DNA from: Aneurinibacillus sp. Ricciae_BoGa-3
Lineage (GTDB): Bacteria; Bacillota; Bacilli; Aneurinibacillales; Aneurinibacillaceae
Direction: 5' to 3'
Assembly (NCBI RefSeq): GCF_028421645.1
Contig: NZ_CP116887.1
Location: forward strand, 286,001 to 350,000
Length of the DNA stretch: 64,000 bases
The translations under genes and the position numbers were made by a program. Shown here piece after piece: positions 27,601 to 35,491 of the stretch (position 1 is the stretch's first letter; each line of letters starts with the position of its first letter). The notes under the pieces are model-generated. The model did no database searches. It had not been told where the DNA came from and saw nothing but the letters and a program-made list of their open reading frames with translations.

Positions 27601-27797
27601 ATGGACTAGTTGATTTTTATAGTGAATCCGCAGATGGAGAAGCACGCTTCATTTTGCTTAAAGAGCAAAAACATGATTTGTTGATAGATTGGGATGATTT
27701 GCAAGCGGTTATTGGTCAGACATTTATATATATGGTGGCGAATGGTCGTATTCTAGAAGAACTGTCAGTTGAGCAGTTTATGCAATACGAGTACTAA
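24603..27797 (+). CDS. SNF2-family helicase (BrxHII/DrmD-like)
   Basis: A 1064-residue superfamily 2 helicase of the SNF2/HepA type. Walker A is DDPGAGKT at 124-131, the DEAH box is at 224-227, motif III is LLTATPHKGD, and motif VI is RMGRIHRIGQ at about 569-578. An acidic insertion lies around 415-450. The C-terminal third is helical and ends with a possible degraded DUF3883-like segment. Similar helicases occur as BrxHII in type 3 and 5 BREX and as DrmD in DISARM. It takes the operon-end place that BrxL holds in type 1. ATG 24603 follows GAGGTGAG. Whether it is closer to BrxHII or DrmD needs a tree. Confidence 0.85.
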   Translation: MLAVGEIVKGSYWAESVEIKRCELIAETLYIVEAIGRNSHTYYETLLEKDEIERLDRLQIHTESTLLDIKDFQHYVRYYVLKVDQQYSLSMTRGNKKIMPLPHQIEAVYSRMLQFPQVRFLLADDPGAGKTIMSGMLIRELLARKSAERILILVPPLVLRQWQEELKEKFGEDFVIITRSTLKEANGNNPFEQHSKCLASMYWAARDDVKRYLYEAKFDLIIVDEAHKMAAYTHGKKKRKVQRTKLYQLGEGILRQSEHCVLLTATPHKGDKENFRHLMQLIDHEIFSSLHSDETLREKSNPFVIRRLKENMVNFDGTPLFPKRTTQTIGFELSAEELDLYEQVTDYVRLHFNRAKNNNNNSTAFAMMLLQRRLSSSIDAIHLSLERRRERLEELMKNELKSHQVFVPVDEYEEVTVEEQQEIEEEAEGITDALNLDELQIEIDELSRLIEKTSALRALGVEKKYLQLEETLFGENGLLKKGEKILLFTESTDTLQCLESRLLQYVDQIAKITGQYNMDQRREQVKLFARDECQIMLATDAGGESINLQFCNQMINYDIPWNPNRLEQRMGRIHRIGQKNEVFIFNLVARNTREGDVMIRLLDKMEQMRQDLGQELVYDFIGEVLEDQSADLATLMETAVVNREHLDDIIAKMERMISQEHQRLLELAKEERMDETSFDLPGMRRIYNDLVVKSLPVRVFVEFTVDAFSKTRIKLHQSSDNQVIRIDRIPKNMKEYARRKGMLLKSESSYRFTGSTQKESEEIELLHNDHPLFNLALSLTEKEMEKTALGRYSVQYPVSEKLDVEIHEITIMDGTGRELSRELLHLARRENGTFLTLDPYWLFVKSFEGVLCITDTSSPTDFTLQAIKEARIRLIAIKAKREEQLNKKSQFLHRSFEAQYETFTKRLETYHADNVDNRNSALINQTMSQVEELEERREERLEEIERERSIQLRPTRKLAEIEVIPVEKGAYRLFPSEYTDAIKSYEYQQGRTNIKTFEAYGLVDFYSESADGEARFILLKEQKHDLLIDWDDLQAVIGQTFIYMVANGRILEELSVEQFMQYEY

Positions 27798-28064
27798 ATA
27801 AGAAAGTGTTTTTTGATATAGATAAGTATTAAGATGTGGGATATTGAGTGAACTTCCACCAACAAGAACTTTGACCAAACAAACCAACATTAGGATAGAA
27901 GTGGATTTATTAGGAATACGTCAAGCAATGGCTCAAATTAAAAATATGCCGTACCAAACTTTGCCAAACATTTGTAATAAAACGATTATATGAAGAAGAA
28001 AAATATACTCTAAAGTAGAGGCGAAAAGTTAGCTAAAGCAATTTATAAAAAACAAAATTTTGAG

Positions 28065-28087
28065 TCAGTCATAAGGCTGATTTTTTT
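28065..28087 (+). terminator. Weak hairpin terminator downstream of the BREX helicase
   Basis: TCAGTC/GGCTGA stem with a four-base loop, followed by seven Ts. It is about 270 bases after the helicase stop and is the first plausible end of the BREX transcript. Confidence 0.5.
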
Positions 28088-28635
28088 GGGATTTTAGATA
28101 AATGAAACTAGAATTTTATCTGAAAGTACAGGATGTTGGTTTGAAGATCGATAGATTTATTAAACTTACAAACAACAATATTTCGGTAGGCTATTTTGAT
28201 ATCAGTAATGACTAACTCCATTTTGCACTTATTTCCTTATTATGTAAAAATGCTATAAGGGAGATGTTTTTAAAAAAATTCTGTGTCCCGGTAACTTATG
28301 TATATTCAATGAATAAGCATCGTTCGAAGCCCCACCCCCTTTATTATAGGGCCTGGATTGAACTTTAAACCACAGAAATTGATTGCTCACAGTTGATAAT
28401 TGGGAAGTATGAGGGGTGGAGAATGACGATTAATTGGAAAAGTATAAAAGTATGATGAAATACTCTAATTACATGTTTATCAAGAAGAGAAGAGAAAAGC
28501 GTGGTTCTAAGAAAAAGTAACTATATAGCTCCTTCGGGGTGAGAAGTTTTGTATTACACATATTTACAGCACTTGTATAGCTAAGGAGCATGAAATCTAT
28601 AGTCTCATGGTCGTTAAAGGTATAGTGTTGTACAA

Positions 28636-28791
28636 CGAGCAGATTTAAACATTTTACGTAATGCGGGGATGATAATACACTGTGATAGTATTCAGAAGTC
28701 AAACGAGAACGAGGGACATAAAGGATATTACTTCAACTCAACGGAACAGCAGGAAATCTTAACTATGTGGTGTTGCATACCGCTGACATAA
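28636..28791 (+). pseudogene. Possible winged-helix regulator fragment
   Basis: One frame reads RADLNILRNAGMIIHC...GHKGYYF before a stop at 28789-28791. The pattern of R-D-L-N-x-L-R-x-A-G-M-x-I followed by a G-Y-Y-F resembles the second half of an HTH_11/WYL-type winged helix, and a different frame continues with NYVVLHTADIIKCPVIEAI. WYL regulators (BrxR) often flank BREX loci, but this piece is too short and broken to name. Confidence 0.22.
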
Positions 28792-28851
28792 TTAAATGCC
28801 CTGTAATTGAAGCAATAATGGAAAGTGTGTAACTTTATAAGAGTAACTATA

Positions 28852-28899
28852 AAAACCCGCTCGCGGGCCTTGTAAGGTCTCTAGCGGGTTTTATCTTTT
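28852..28899 (+). terminator. Strong hairpin terminator
   Basis: AAAACCCGCT at 28852-28861 pairs with AGCGGGTTTT at 28883-28892, followed by ATCTTTTT. It ends whatever was encoded in the decayed region upstream. Confidence 0.7.
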
Positions 28900-29925
28900 T
28901 CATGGTAAGTAATCCTGGCTAAGGGGATTAAAGTGATGTGAGGTGGGGATTTTTTACACGTAAGAATTAGCCCCTTTTGCGCTGGATAGGAACGTTCAAG
29001 AGCAGTGTTTCTCCACTGCCCCTTACACCCCTTCGGTTTCATGCCGACTAAAAAAGTGCAGACTCCCCCGTGGATATATATAGGTGTGACATGTGGACTG
29101 TTACGTGTTGTCGTATGTAGTTTGTATGTTGACATGTCATTTTACTGTCACCAGTAACTTGTTTTACCATCAAGCAGCATGAGATTTTGCCATACTCTAT
29201 TTCAATTTTGAGAATCAGGTTGCATGTTACTTGATTGATGTGAAAATGTAATGAATAAAGTGCCTATATATAATATATACCGGCAAACCTGGGGTATTTA
29301 AACTCAACTAAAAATCGCTCACAAAACTGACACAAATCGTTTGTGTAATATGCTTGCCTGTTCGTGTTTTAGTTTTTGTAGATGGAAATTAGTAAGAACT
29401 TTCTATTTCCTATAATTCTATTTTCTATGGATATATAAAATATTTTCAAGGTAAATCATTTTGTACTTTTTTGAGAGATGATAATAAGCATACTCCTTAT
29501 TCTTTTTTGCTTGGGTGTACATTAATAAAAGTAGGGTAATTAAGCAATTTCTCTGCATTTCTATATTTATCCGTGGCAGGGGGGTACATGTACGTAGAAA
29601 TTTCACGGTAGTTGAAAGTAAATGGGGATCGTTCTAATCTTTTGGAAAAGTGAACTTGCCTATATGATGGGAAAAAACGTGTGAGCCATAAGTTAGAAAA
29701 ATCTTAGTGAGTAAGTGAAGAGAAGAATATTAGAGAGCTGGTGTTTGATTAAAACATGTTACCTTTATACTGTGATACTTCAGCACATGCTGATAAGGGT
29801 TATATCATTTAGCAGCTCACATTGAAGTAAGAAAAGTGATATTCGGAAGTTGAAGTTATATTTTTGTAGTCGCCTGACGGCTCCATTCTCTTTTCGGAAA
29901 TATAGTAAATAGGAGGCTTATTATA

Positions 29926-30495
29926 GTGATTGAGATTACCTGGCTTGATGAGATAACAGAAAAACAAAAAGATGACATATGGAGTTGGTTTAAACATAGG
30001 GGGACGGTGAGGCAGTTTATTAATAAATTGCAGTTATTACTTGGATATGTATTTACGTCTACTGGGACAGTAAAAGAAAAGGGATGGTTGCAATTTAAAC
30101 AACTAATCATTGCGAAGGCTGCGTTAGAAGTTGTGATGATGAAAGCTAATGTAGGGGATACAACAACTCTGTTTACGGATTTGGACTTGCGAAGATTGCA
30201 TAATTTTCAAGGAATGATAATAAAACAATATGTGAAACTGTGTGAAATAAATGCATTTCTGGGCTATCCTGCAGTTCCCCTTACAAACAGGGTTCTGCAT
30301 TATGAGGTGGGACATGGCGAAGAAGTGGAGCTTGCTGAGGGATTAGAAATGTGTACACAGCGATTTGAAAAAATTCTGATTAATAAAGAGCAACAAGTTG
30401 AGCAATTAAAGAGAGAGAGGAAAGAATTATATAAAATCATTGATGAACTGAATGAGAAGGTACGAATCCTTGAGTTAAAAGATTTACATAAATAA
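29926..30495 (+). CDS. Unrecognised 189-residue protein with C-terminal coiled coil
   Basis: A frame from GTG 29926, seven bases after AGGAGG, to TAA 30495. Residues 1-130 look mixed helical, with no family I recognise. Residues about 140-185 (KEQQVEQLKRERKELYK...LNEKVRILELK) have heptad spacing typical of a coiled coil. No signal peptide, membrane segment or catalytic motif is seen. A good ribosome binding site and a downstream terminator (30544-30601) support a real single-gene unit. It lies among defence genes, but no function can be assigned. Confidence 0.62.
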   Translation: MIEITWLDEITEKQKDDIWSWFKHRGTVRQFINKLQLLLGYVFTSTGTVKEKGWLQFKQLIIAKAALEVVMMKANVGDTTTLFTDLDLRRLHNFQGMIIKQYVKLCEINAFLGYPAVPLTNRVLHYEVGHGEEVELAEGLEMCTQRFEKILINKEQQVEQLKRERKELYKIIDELNEKVRILELKDLHK

Positions 30496-30543
30496 ATTTT
30501 TTTCTGTATTTTCATTATTAATTATACATCAATATATTAAATA

Positions 30544-30601
30544 CCACATTCTTATGAGTATAGTTGTGAACCACCTTGTCCAAGAATGTGGCTTTTATTT
30601 T
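30544..30601 (+). terminator. Hairpin terminator
   Basis: A perfect 10-bp stem, CCACATTCTT at 30544-30553 with AAGAATGTGG at 30582-30591, followed by CTTTTATTTT. It ends the unit of the 189-residue gene. Confidence 0.65.
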
Positions 30602-31014
30602 GAGCTGCTGACGACTATAAAAGAAACACATAGTTTACTTGGCTATTTAACCTCTTGTAACCGTTCAGTAAAAATGAACACTTTTTTCTAAATCAGAGTT
30701 AATAAAATATGACTGGAAATAGAATGCTGTTTTTGCTGCTTGGCATGGAGCCTTGCGTGGATAATTCTTCAGCAAAGCTGCAATTCATAGGAACTTCGCA
30801 AGATAAAACAGACTATCGTACACGCTACTCCATGCAAAGCAAGCAGTCCGTTGCTAGTAAAAAGTGTTCAGTCTTAACTGGCACAAACTTAAAAAATGTT
30901 TAATTTTGCTCAGCGGATACACCTCTCAATTCCTCAACCCCAATAGGGTTTCTTAGTATGCACATTTGAAAGATTGGAGATGATAATAAAAAATAATTCA
31001 TAAGGGTGGATATA
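30602..31014. other. Intergenic region before the intein-like gene
   Basis: A short frame at 30709-30903 has no ribosome binding site and no recognisable family. A small GTTCA/TGAAC hairpin followed by ACTTTTTT lies near 30662-30690. No gene is supported. Confidence 0.4.
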
Positions 31015-32319
31015 ATGGGTTTTCCAGACTGGATGAGAGTGTTGAATCCTAATATAGGAGAGTTGGTTGAAATAAGTGAATTATTCAGCCAGAGAACATC
31101 AATCGCTGTTGGGTTAACAGAAGAATACAAATTGAATACCTGTAATTTGAAAATTACTCCGCATGGTCTAGAGAAAATTGTGCGTATAACAATGAGATCT
31201 GGTAGGATAATAGATTTAGCTAAGAATACATCTCTATTAAATGTAAATGATTGGTGTGAAGTTGATAAAGTTAGGATTGGTGATTATCTGGCTGTCCCCA
31301 GGGTTCTTCCCTACTTTGGGGAAATTGAATTGGTTAAGCATAAATTAATCTTGTTAGCGTACATGATTGGAGATGGAAATTGTACTTCCGCAACATTGCG
31401 CTTCTCGAACGCTACGGACAAAATAGTCGAGGAATTTAAAAGTGTTGTTAACATGTTTGGTGATGCAAAGGTAATACAATATGAATGTAATCAGGATATT
31501 GATTATAATATTGTCAATGGAGATAACTTCCCTAAAACGAGATATAAAAATGGGGTGCGTGTGCTCCTTGAGGAAACTGACTTATTTGGCAAGAATGCAC
31601 TGAAGAAAACCATTCCTGAATTTCTATTTACCTTAAGAAGAGAAAATATCGCCTTGTTTTTATCCCGCTTGTTTTCAACAGATGGGTGGGCGTCATCTGT
31701 TTATGAAATTTATGATGAGACAAAAAAAAATCGCCACAAGAGAAACTATAATGCTCATATTGAAATAGGTTATTCATCTTCTTCAGAACGTTTAGCACGT
31801 GATTTACATCATCTTTTACTGAGGTTTGGAATATTATCGGTCCTTCGTGAAAAGTGGGTAAAATATAAAGATGGAAGAAAATTAAATTATGTTGTCAGTA
31901 TTCATGGTAGTTCCAGCGTTTATAAATTTTTGGAAATTGGTATATTTGGAAAAGAAGCATGCCTAAACAAGGCTGTTGATGTGGCTAACAAAATGAGATG
32001 TTTTGAAGATAGAATACCAAAGGAGATTATGTTGGAGGTGGAAGAACTGAGAATAGAAAATGGAATTAGACCAAAGGACATGATAAAAAATAGAGAACCA
32101 AATGATCGCTACAGGAGGCAATATTCTCCTCAGCGAAACTTAGTGGAATTTTGGGGCCATTTATTAGGATGTCAGCGTCTTATTAATCTGGGGAAAAGCG
32201 ATTTGTACTGGGACAAGGTTCAGAAAATAGAGGAGTTAGGTGTATTTAAAACATATAACTTAAAAACCAATAATAAATATGGCTGTGTTGTAAATGATTT
32301 TATTATAAAGGAAACATAA
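31015..32319 (+). CDS. Free-standing intein-like LAGLIDADG homing protein
   Basis: A 434-residue protein with the layout of a DnaB-type intein and no exteins. The N-terminal Hint-like part (MRVLNPNIGELVEISELF..., about residues 5-100) matches intein block A-B layout, but the nucleophilic Cys1 is missing. Two LAGLIDADG motifs follow: LLAYMIGDGN and LSRLFSTDGW. The end, VQKIEELGVFKTYNLKT...VVNDFIIKET, resembles intein block F, but the splicing His-Asn pair is replaced by Lys-Glu. It therefore cannot splice but may keep DNA endonuclease activity. ATG 31015 follows AAGGGTGG; GTG 31006 overlaps that site. A terminator follows at 32381. Confidence 0.75.
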   Translation: MGFPDWMRVLNPNIGELVEISELFSQRTSIAVGLTEEYKLNTCNLKITPHGLEKIVRITMRSGRIIDLAKNTSLLNVNDWCEVDKVRIGDYLAVPRVLPYFGEIELVKHKLILLAYMIGDGNCTSATLRFSNATDKIVEEFKSVVNMFGDAKVIQYECNQDIDYNIVNGDNFPKTRYKNGVRVLLEETDLFGKNALKKTIPEFLFTLRRENIALFLSRLFSTDGWASSVYEIYDETKKNRHKRNYNAHIEIGYSSSSERLARDLHHLLLRFGILSVLREKWVKYKDGRKLNYVVSIHGSSSVYKFLEIGIFGKEACLNKAVDVANKMRCFEDRIPKEIMLEVEELRIENGIRPKDMIKNREPNDRYRRQYSPQRNLVEFWGHLLGCQRLINLGKSDLYWDKVQKIEELGVFKTYNLKTNNKYGCVVNDFIIKET

Positions 32320-32380
32320 GCGCTTCCTGAATTGAATATTGTTCTTAATTGTAATAGATTTATTCTCTGTTATCTTCTAC

Positions 32381-32413
32381 AACCAGCCGTCAGGACTGGT
32401 TTATTTTATTTTG
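32381..32413 (+). terminator. Hairpin terminator
   Basis: AACCAG/CTGGTT stem with a 9-base loop and a following TTATTTTATTTTG tract, about 60 bases after the intein-like gene. Confidence 0.6.
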
Positions 32414-32691
32414 CTAATCAATTATCGTTTGGAAGTATGAGAACACCCCTTAGAAAATGTTATCATAATTTAATCCACTTAAACATTCTATATCTTAACA
32501 TATGTTGGTGACAGTAAAACCATTGAGCAATTTTTATACTGCTACGCATATTCGCTGTTATGAGATTATATGCATCTAAAAATTGGCTTAAAAAGACCAC
32601 TCTTTACATATATAGAAAGCAAAGGCCTGTTCTATTTCAGTATTGTGATGGAAAAGATAGGAGTATATAATTTTGGTTAGGAGCGATACTT

Positions 32692-33768
32692 ATGTCTTTT
32701 TCAAGAGGAGAATATAAATACATGAAGGATTATGATTCAAGAACATACAGTATAAATGATTTTGTTGAATGGGAGGAACGCAAGCAACTGGAAATCTCCC
32801 CAAAATTTCAACGTCGTTCTGTATGGTCGCCTCAGGCGAAGTCTTATTTAATGGATACCATAATTAGAGGAAAGCCTCTTCCAAAAATTTTTATAAGACA
32901 AATAACTAATGCAGAAACAAGAACAACTATTAGGGAAATCGTAGATGGACAGCAACGTATCCGTACAATATTAAACTTCCTTAAAGATGGATTTACCATA
33001 AGTACAGTTCACAATGAACAGTATGGTGGAATGCACTATTCTGAATTACCCAAAGAAGTAAAGGGAGATATTTTGAAATATGAAATTGCGGTCGATTTGC
33101 TGTTAGATCTAGAGGATAGAGACATTTTGGACATATTTGCTCGACTGAATACTTATTCTGTATCCCTTAATAAACAAGAACTATTCAATGCTAAATACTT
33201 TGGTTACTTTAAACAATTGGTTTATAGATTGAGTTTCGAGTATTCTAAGTTCTGGTTCGATAATGAATTATTTACTAGCACTAAAATAATGAGGATGGCT
33301 GAAGCAGAATTGACTTCTGACTTGTTAGTTGCAATGTTAGATGGTATTCAGTCAAAAAAGAACGTCGAAAAATATTACATTAAGTATGATGAAAATTTTG
33401 AACAAAGAGATGTTATTGAGGAAAATTTTAAATCAACAATGGATTTAATAGGTGATATTTTTGAAGGAACCCTAAAAGAAACAAATTATTCCCGTGTTCC
33501 TGTGTTCTATGGTTTATTTGTAGCTCTTTATCATCTTAATTTTGGCATCGAGGGTCTTTTGGCTTCGTCTGTGCCGATAAAACCAAATGACTACGCAAAA
33601 GTTAGAAGTGCATTATCCAACATAGATGACATTCTTACCATGAATCCTGTTCCTGAAAAATACCAGGATTTTTACAATTCAACAACTAAAGCTACAACCG
33701 ATGTACCATCCAGAAGAACTAGGTGTGAGTTCATGGTAAATTATATAACAGAATACCTTCTTAGTTAG
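32692..33768 (+). CDS. DUF262 protein, first gene of a DUF262-HEPN cassette
   Basis: A 358-residue protein with an N-terminal DUF262 (GmrS-like, ParB/sulfiredoxin-fold) domain: ISPKFQRRSVW (35-45) and REIVDGQQRIRT with DGQQR at 85-89. The rest is helical. It has no DUF1524 nuclease domain, unlike the larger DUF262 protein in the BREX operon. The start ATG follows TTAGGAGCG. A HEPN-type gene starts 13 bases after its stop, so the two form an operon. DUF262 domains use NTPs and often serve as sensors or switches in restriction; the HEPN protein would be the RNase effector. Function is inferred. Confidence 0.8.
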   Translation: MSFSRGEYKYMKDYDSRTYSINDFVEWEERKQLEISPKFQRRSVWSPQAKSYLMDTIIRGKPLPKIFIRQITNAETRTTIREIVDGQQRIRTILNFLKDGFTISTVHNEQYGGMHYSELPKEVKGDILKYEIAVDLLLDLEDRDILDIFARLNTYSVSLNKQELFNAKYFGYFKQLVYRLSFEYSKFWFDNELFTSTKIMRMAEAELTSDLLVAMLDGIQSKKNVEKYYIKYDENFEQRDVIEENFKSTMDLIGDIFEGTLKETNYSRVPVFYGLFVALYHLNFGIEGLLASSVPIKPNDYAKVRSALSNIDDILTMNPVPEKYQDFYNSTTKATTDVPSRRTRCEFMVNYITEYLLS

Positions 33769-33781
33769 ACGTTCATCCAAT

Positions 33782-34420
33782 ATGGCTACAATAAAACAAA
33801 CCCACGATAAGTTTTTATTAGCATGTGATGAAAATGAGAAGTATGCCTATAACGGACAAGAACTTTATAGTCAAGGAGTTCAAACTGGCCCAATTATATT
33901 TGACAAGAACATGAGGGATTTAGTAGTAGAGTATTCTTTTATGAAATTATTTCTATGTTGGGAAGATTTTTTGGAGAAAGTCTTTGTTAAATATTGTCTT
34001 GATTTTGAAGGTGCTAACGGGAATAAACTTATTCGATATGTAAATCCCCGTGATGAAATCCATGCATACGAGATGATAAGAGGAAATAATTCTTATCCCG
34101 ATTGGACAAATACAGACAAAATCATAAAAACTGCAGGTGACTTTTTTGAGAATGGCGGAACTTTTTTAAATCTAAAACTTAAAATCGCGGATATTAACGA
34201 TACTAAGATAATAAGAAACGCATTATCTCATATGTCTATTAACTCAAAGCAAAAATTTGAAACCTTAGTTCGCACACGCCACGGACATTATCCTTTAAAT
34301 ACTACCCCGGCTGATTTCTTAACATGGATTGATAGGAGAAACAGAACGAGTCCTATAACTTACTTTAACCATTATGTTGCAACCCTAAAATTTTTGTCAA
34401 CAGAGATTGTTAATCCCTAG
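33782..34420 (+). CDS. HEPN-domain putative RNase (MAE_28990-like)
   Basis: A 212-residue protein resembling the MAE_28990/MAE_18760 HEPN-like nuclease family. The HEPN active-site motif R-x4-H is visible at R145-H150 (IIRNALSH). HEPN proteins with this motif are usually metal-independent RNases used in toxin-antitoxin and abortive-infection systems. It follows the DUF262 gene by 13 bases; no separate terminator or promoter is seen between them. There is no membrane segment. The likely role is growth arrest or cell death upon infection, held off or triggered by the DUF262 partner. Confidence 0.72.
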   Translation: MATIKQTHDKFLLACDENEKYAYNGQELYSQGVQTGPIIFDKNMRDLVVEYSFMKLFLCWEDFLEKVFVKYCLDFEGANGNKLIRYVNPRDEIHAYEMIRGNNSYPDWTNTDKIIKTAGDFFENGGTFLNLKLKIADINDTKIIRNALSHMSINSKQKFETLVRTRHGHYPLNTTPADFLTWIDRRNRTSPITYFNHYVATLKFLSTEIVNP

Positions 34421-34551
34421 AAGTACGTTTTAATACAAAATAAATTTGGGGGATTTTCATACCGCCCCCCTGTGTTTATTTTAGGCGTTATGGTCAGTTG
34501 CGGTGTACAACAAACCTGATGTTGTAATCGTGTAGGGGTTGAATAAAAGAG

Positions 34552-34596
34552 AAAAGGGTCTTTGAATTCCTGTGCAAGGTATTCAGAGGCCCTTTT
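34552..34596. terminator. Bidirectional terminator between cargo and integration module
   Basis: AAAAGGGTCTTTGAAT at 34552-34567 pairs with ATTCAGAGGCCCTTTT at 34581-34596 with two mismatches. Both flanks are T/A-rich, so it can end the DUF262-HEPN transcript on the plus strand and the HTH gene on the minus strand. Confidence 0.7.
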
Positions 34597-34661
34597 CGTC
34601 GTTAAAGCATAGGTATCTAATAACTAGCTTATGTTTGCAAGCAATTTATGCTTTGAGGCGA

Positions 34662-34853
34662 TCATGCTCCAACATTTACTCCCTCCAGCCATTGTAACAA
34701 TACGCGTTTAGCGACAAGAATTCTTTTTCCCACCCGTACTACATGGAACTGCCCTGAATTGACTAACTCATAGGCCTGTACGCGCCCTATACGAAGAATT
34801 TCCTGGATGTCCTTCACGGTTAAAGTGTTTGGGTAATTGTCAAATTCTTTCAT
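34662..34853 (-). CDS. Excisionase-like HTH protein (HTH_17)
   Basis: A 63-residue HTH_17 protein: LTVKDIQEILRIGRVQAYELVN as helix-turn-helix, then RVGKRILVAKRVLLQWLEG. It is clearly paralogous to the HTH gene beside rep (10042-10245): both start MK-x3-x-YP and share IGR-x-QAYEL and VGKRI/IGKRI. Here it lies between the terminator and the XRE repressor, on the same strand as the repressor and close to the integrase, which is the usual place for an excisionase. It probably binds near attR and directs excision. Confidence 0.8.
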   Translation of the reverse strand: MKEFDNYPNTLTVKDIQEILRIGRVQAYELVNSGQFHVVRVGKRILVAKRVLLQWLEGVNVGA

Positions 34854-34916
34854 GATGTATCCCCTTCTACATAATGTTTTTACTTATTTGTAACTGGCGA
34901 TTTAAGTTCACCTTAA

Positions 34917-35474
34917 TCAAGAATGTTTAGTATCTTGTACATATTGAAGATAACTCAAAAAAGAGTCTAACTGTTTTAAGATCACTTCATCATTTGTCTC
35001 TAAAATCGAATGTAAAATTTTTGTTCTCTGTTCATTTGTATACATTAAGGCAGAAAATTCTTGTGACTTTTTCTTGCTGCTTGTATTGTCATTTTGTATT
35101 TTTTTCGATTTTTGCTCCTTATCGGGAGGACTTACTTCCGTATTTTTATTTACCTGTAAAGCTGAGTTCAGTATTGGCGTTGCTTGTTCTAATAATGCAG
35201 ACGCCGAGGCTTTGCCTTGTTCCTGCAATAGTGCCTTTATTTTTTCCTCTCTTGCGTTTTCTTTGATGCGCTCCTCATCTAATTCCTCTGTAAAGAAATC
35301 CTCAGCACTAACATTTAAGTATTCCGCAATTTCTTCCAATCGATCTTTGGGTATCTTTTCATTCGGATTTGTTTCCCAAAGACTGATTGCGGTTGTAGAT
35401 ACTTCTAAATAGTCGGCAAGCTGTTTTTGAGTTATCCCCTTAAGCTTGCGGATTCGACTAAGATTTTTATTCAT
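34917..35474 (-). CDS. XRE-family repressor
   Basis: A 185-residue regulator. The N-terminal HTH_3 domain (about residues 3-62) has LSRIRKLKGITQKQLADYL and VSTTAISLWET. A charged linker rich in Lys and Ser follows, then a helical C-terminal tail of the sort that mediates dimerisation. There is no peptidase domain, so it is not LexA-cleaved. It is divergent from the integrase and shares a 118-bp control region with it, containing an inverted repeat over both promoters. It probably represses integrase/excision and itself. Confidence 0.85.
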   Translation of the reverse strand: MNKNLSRIRKLKGITQKQLADYLEVSTTAISLWETNPNEKIPKDRLEEIAEYLNVSAEDFFTEELDEERIKENAREEKIKALLQEQGKASASALLEQATPILNSALQVNKNTEVSPPDKEQKSKKIQNDNTSSKKKSQEFSALMYTNEQRTKILHSILETNDEVILKQLDSFLSYLQYVQDTKHS

Positions 35475-35491
35475 TGTGTTTTCCTTTCCGT

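Larger units (their letters stand above)
27798..29925. other. Long intergenic region after the BREX operon
   Basis: About 2.1 kb without a supported intact gene. It contains two hairpin terminators (28065-28087, 28852-28899), a short frame around 27890-27993 (VDLLGIRQAMAQIKNMPYQ) and another of 37 codons at 28102-28215, both without recognised function, and a fragment resembling a winged-helix domain (28636-28791). The rest is AT-rich. It looks like decayed genes rather than a designed regulatory region. Confidence 0.5.

Noticed and set aside
28321..28340. GTTCGAAGCCCCAC-like stretch resembling a tRNA T-arm
   Set aside because: No matching acceptor, D-arm or anticodon arm around it.
30709..30903. 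64-codon frame before the intein-like gene
   Set aside because: No ribosome binding site or recognisable family; probably chance.
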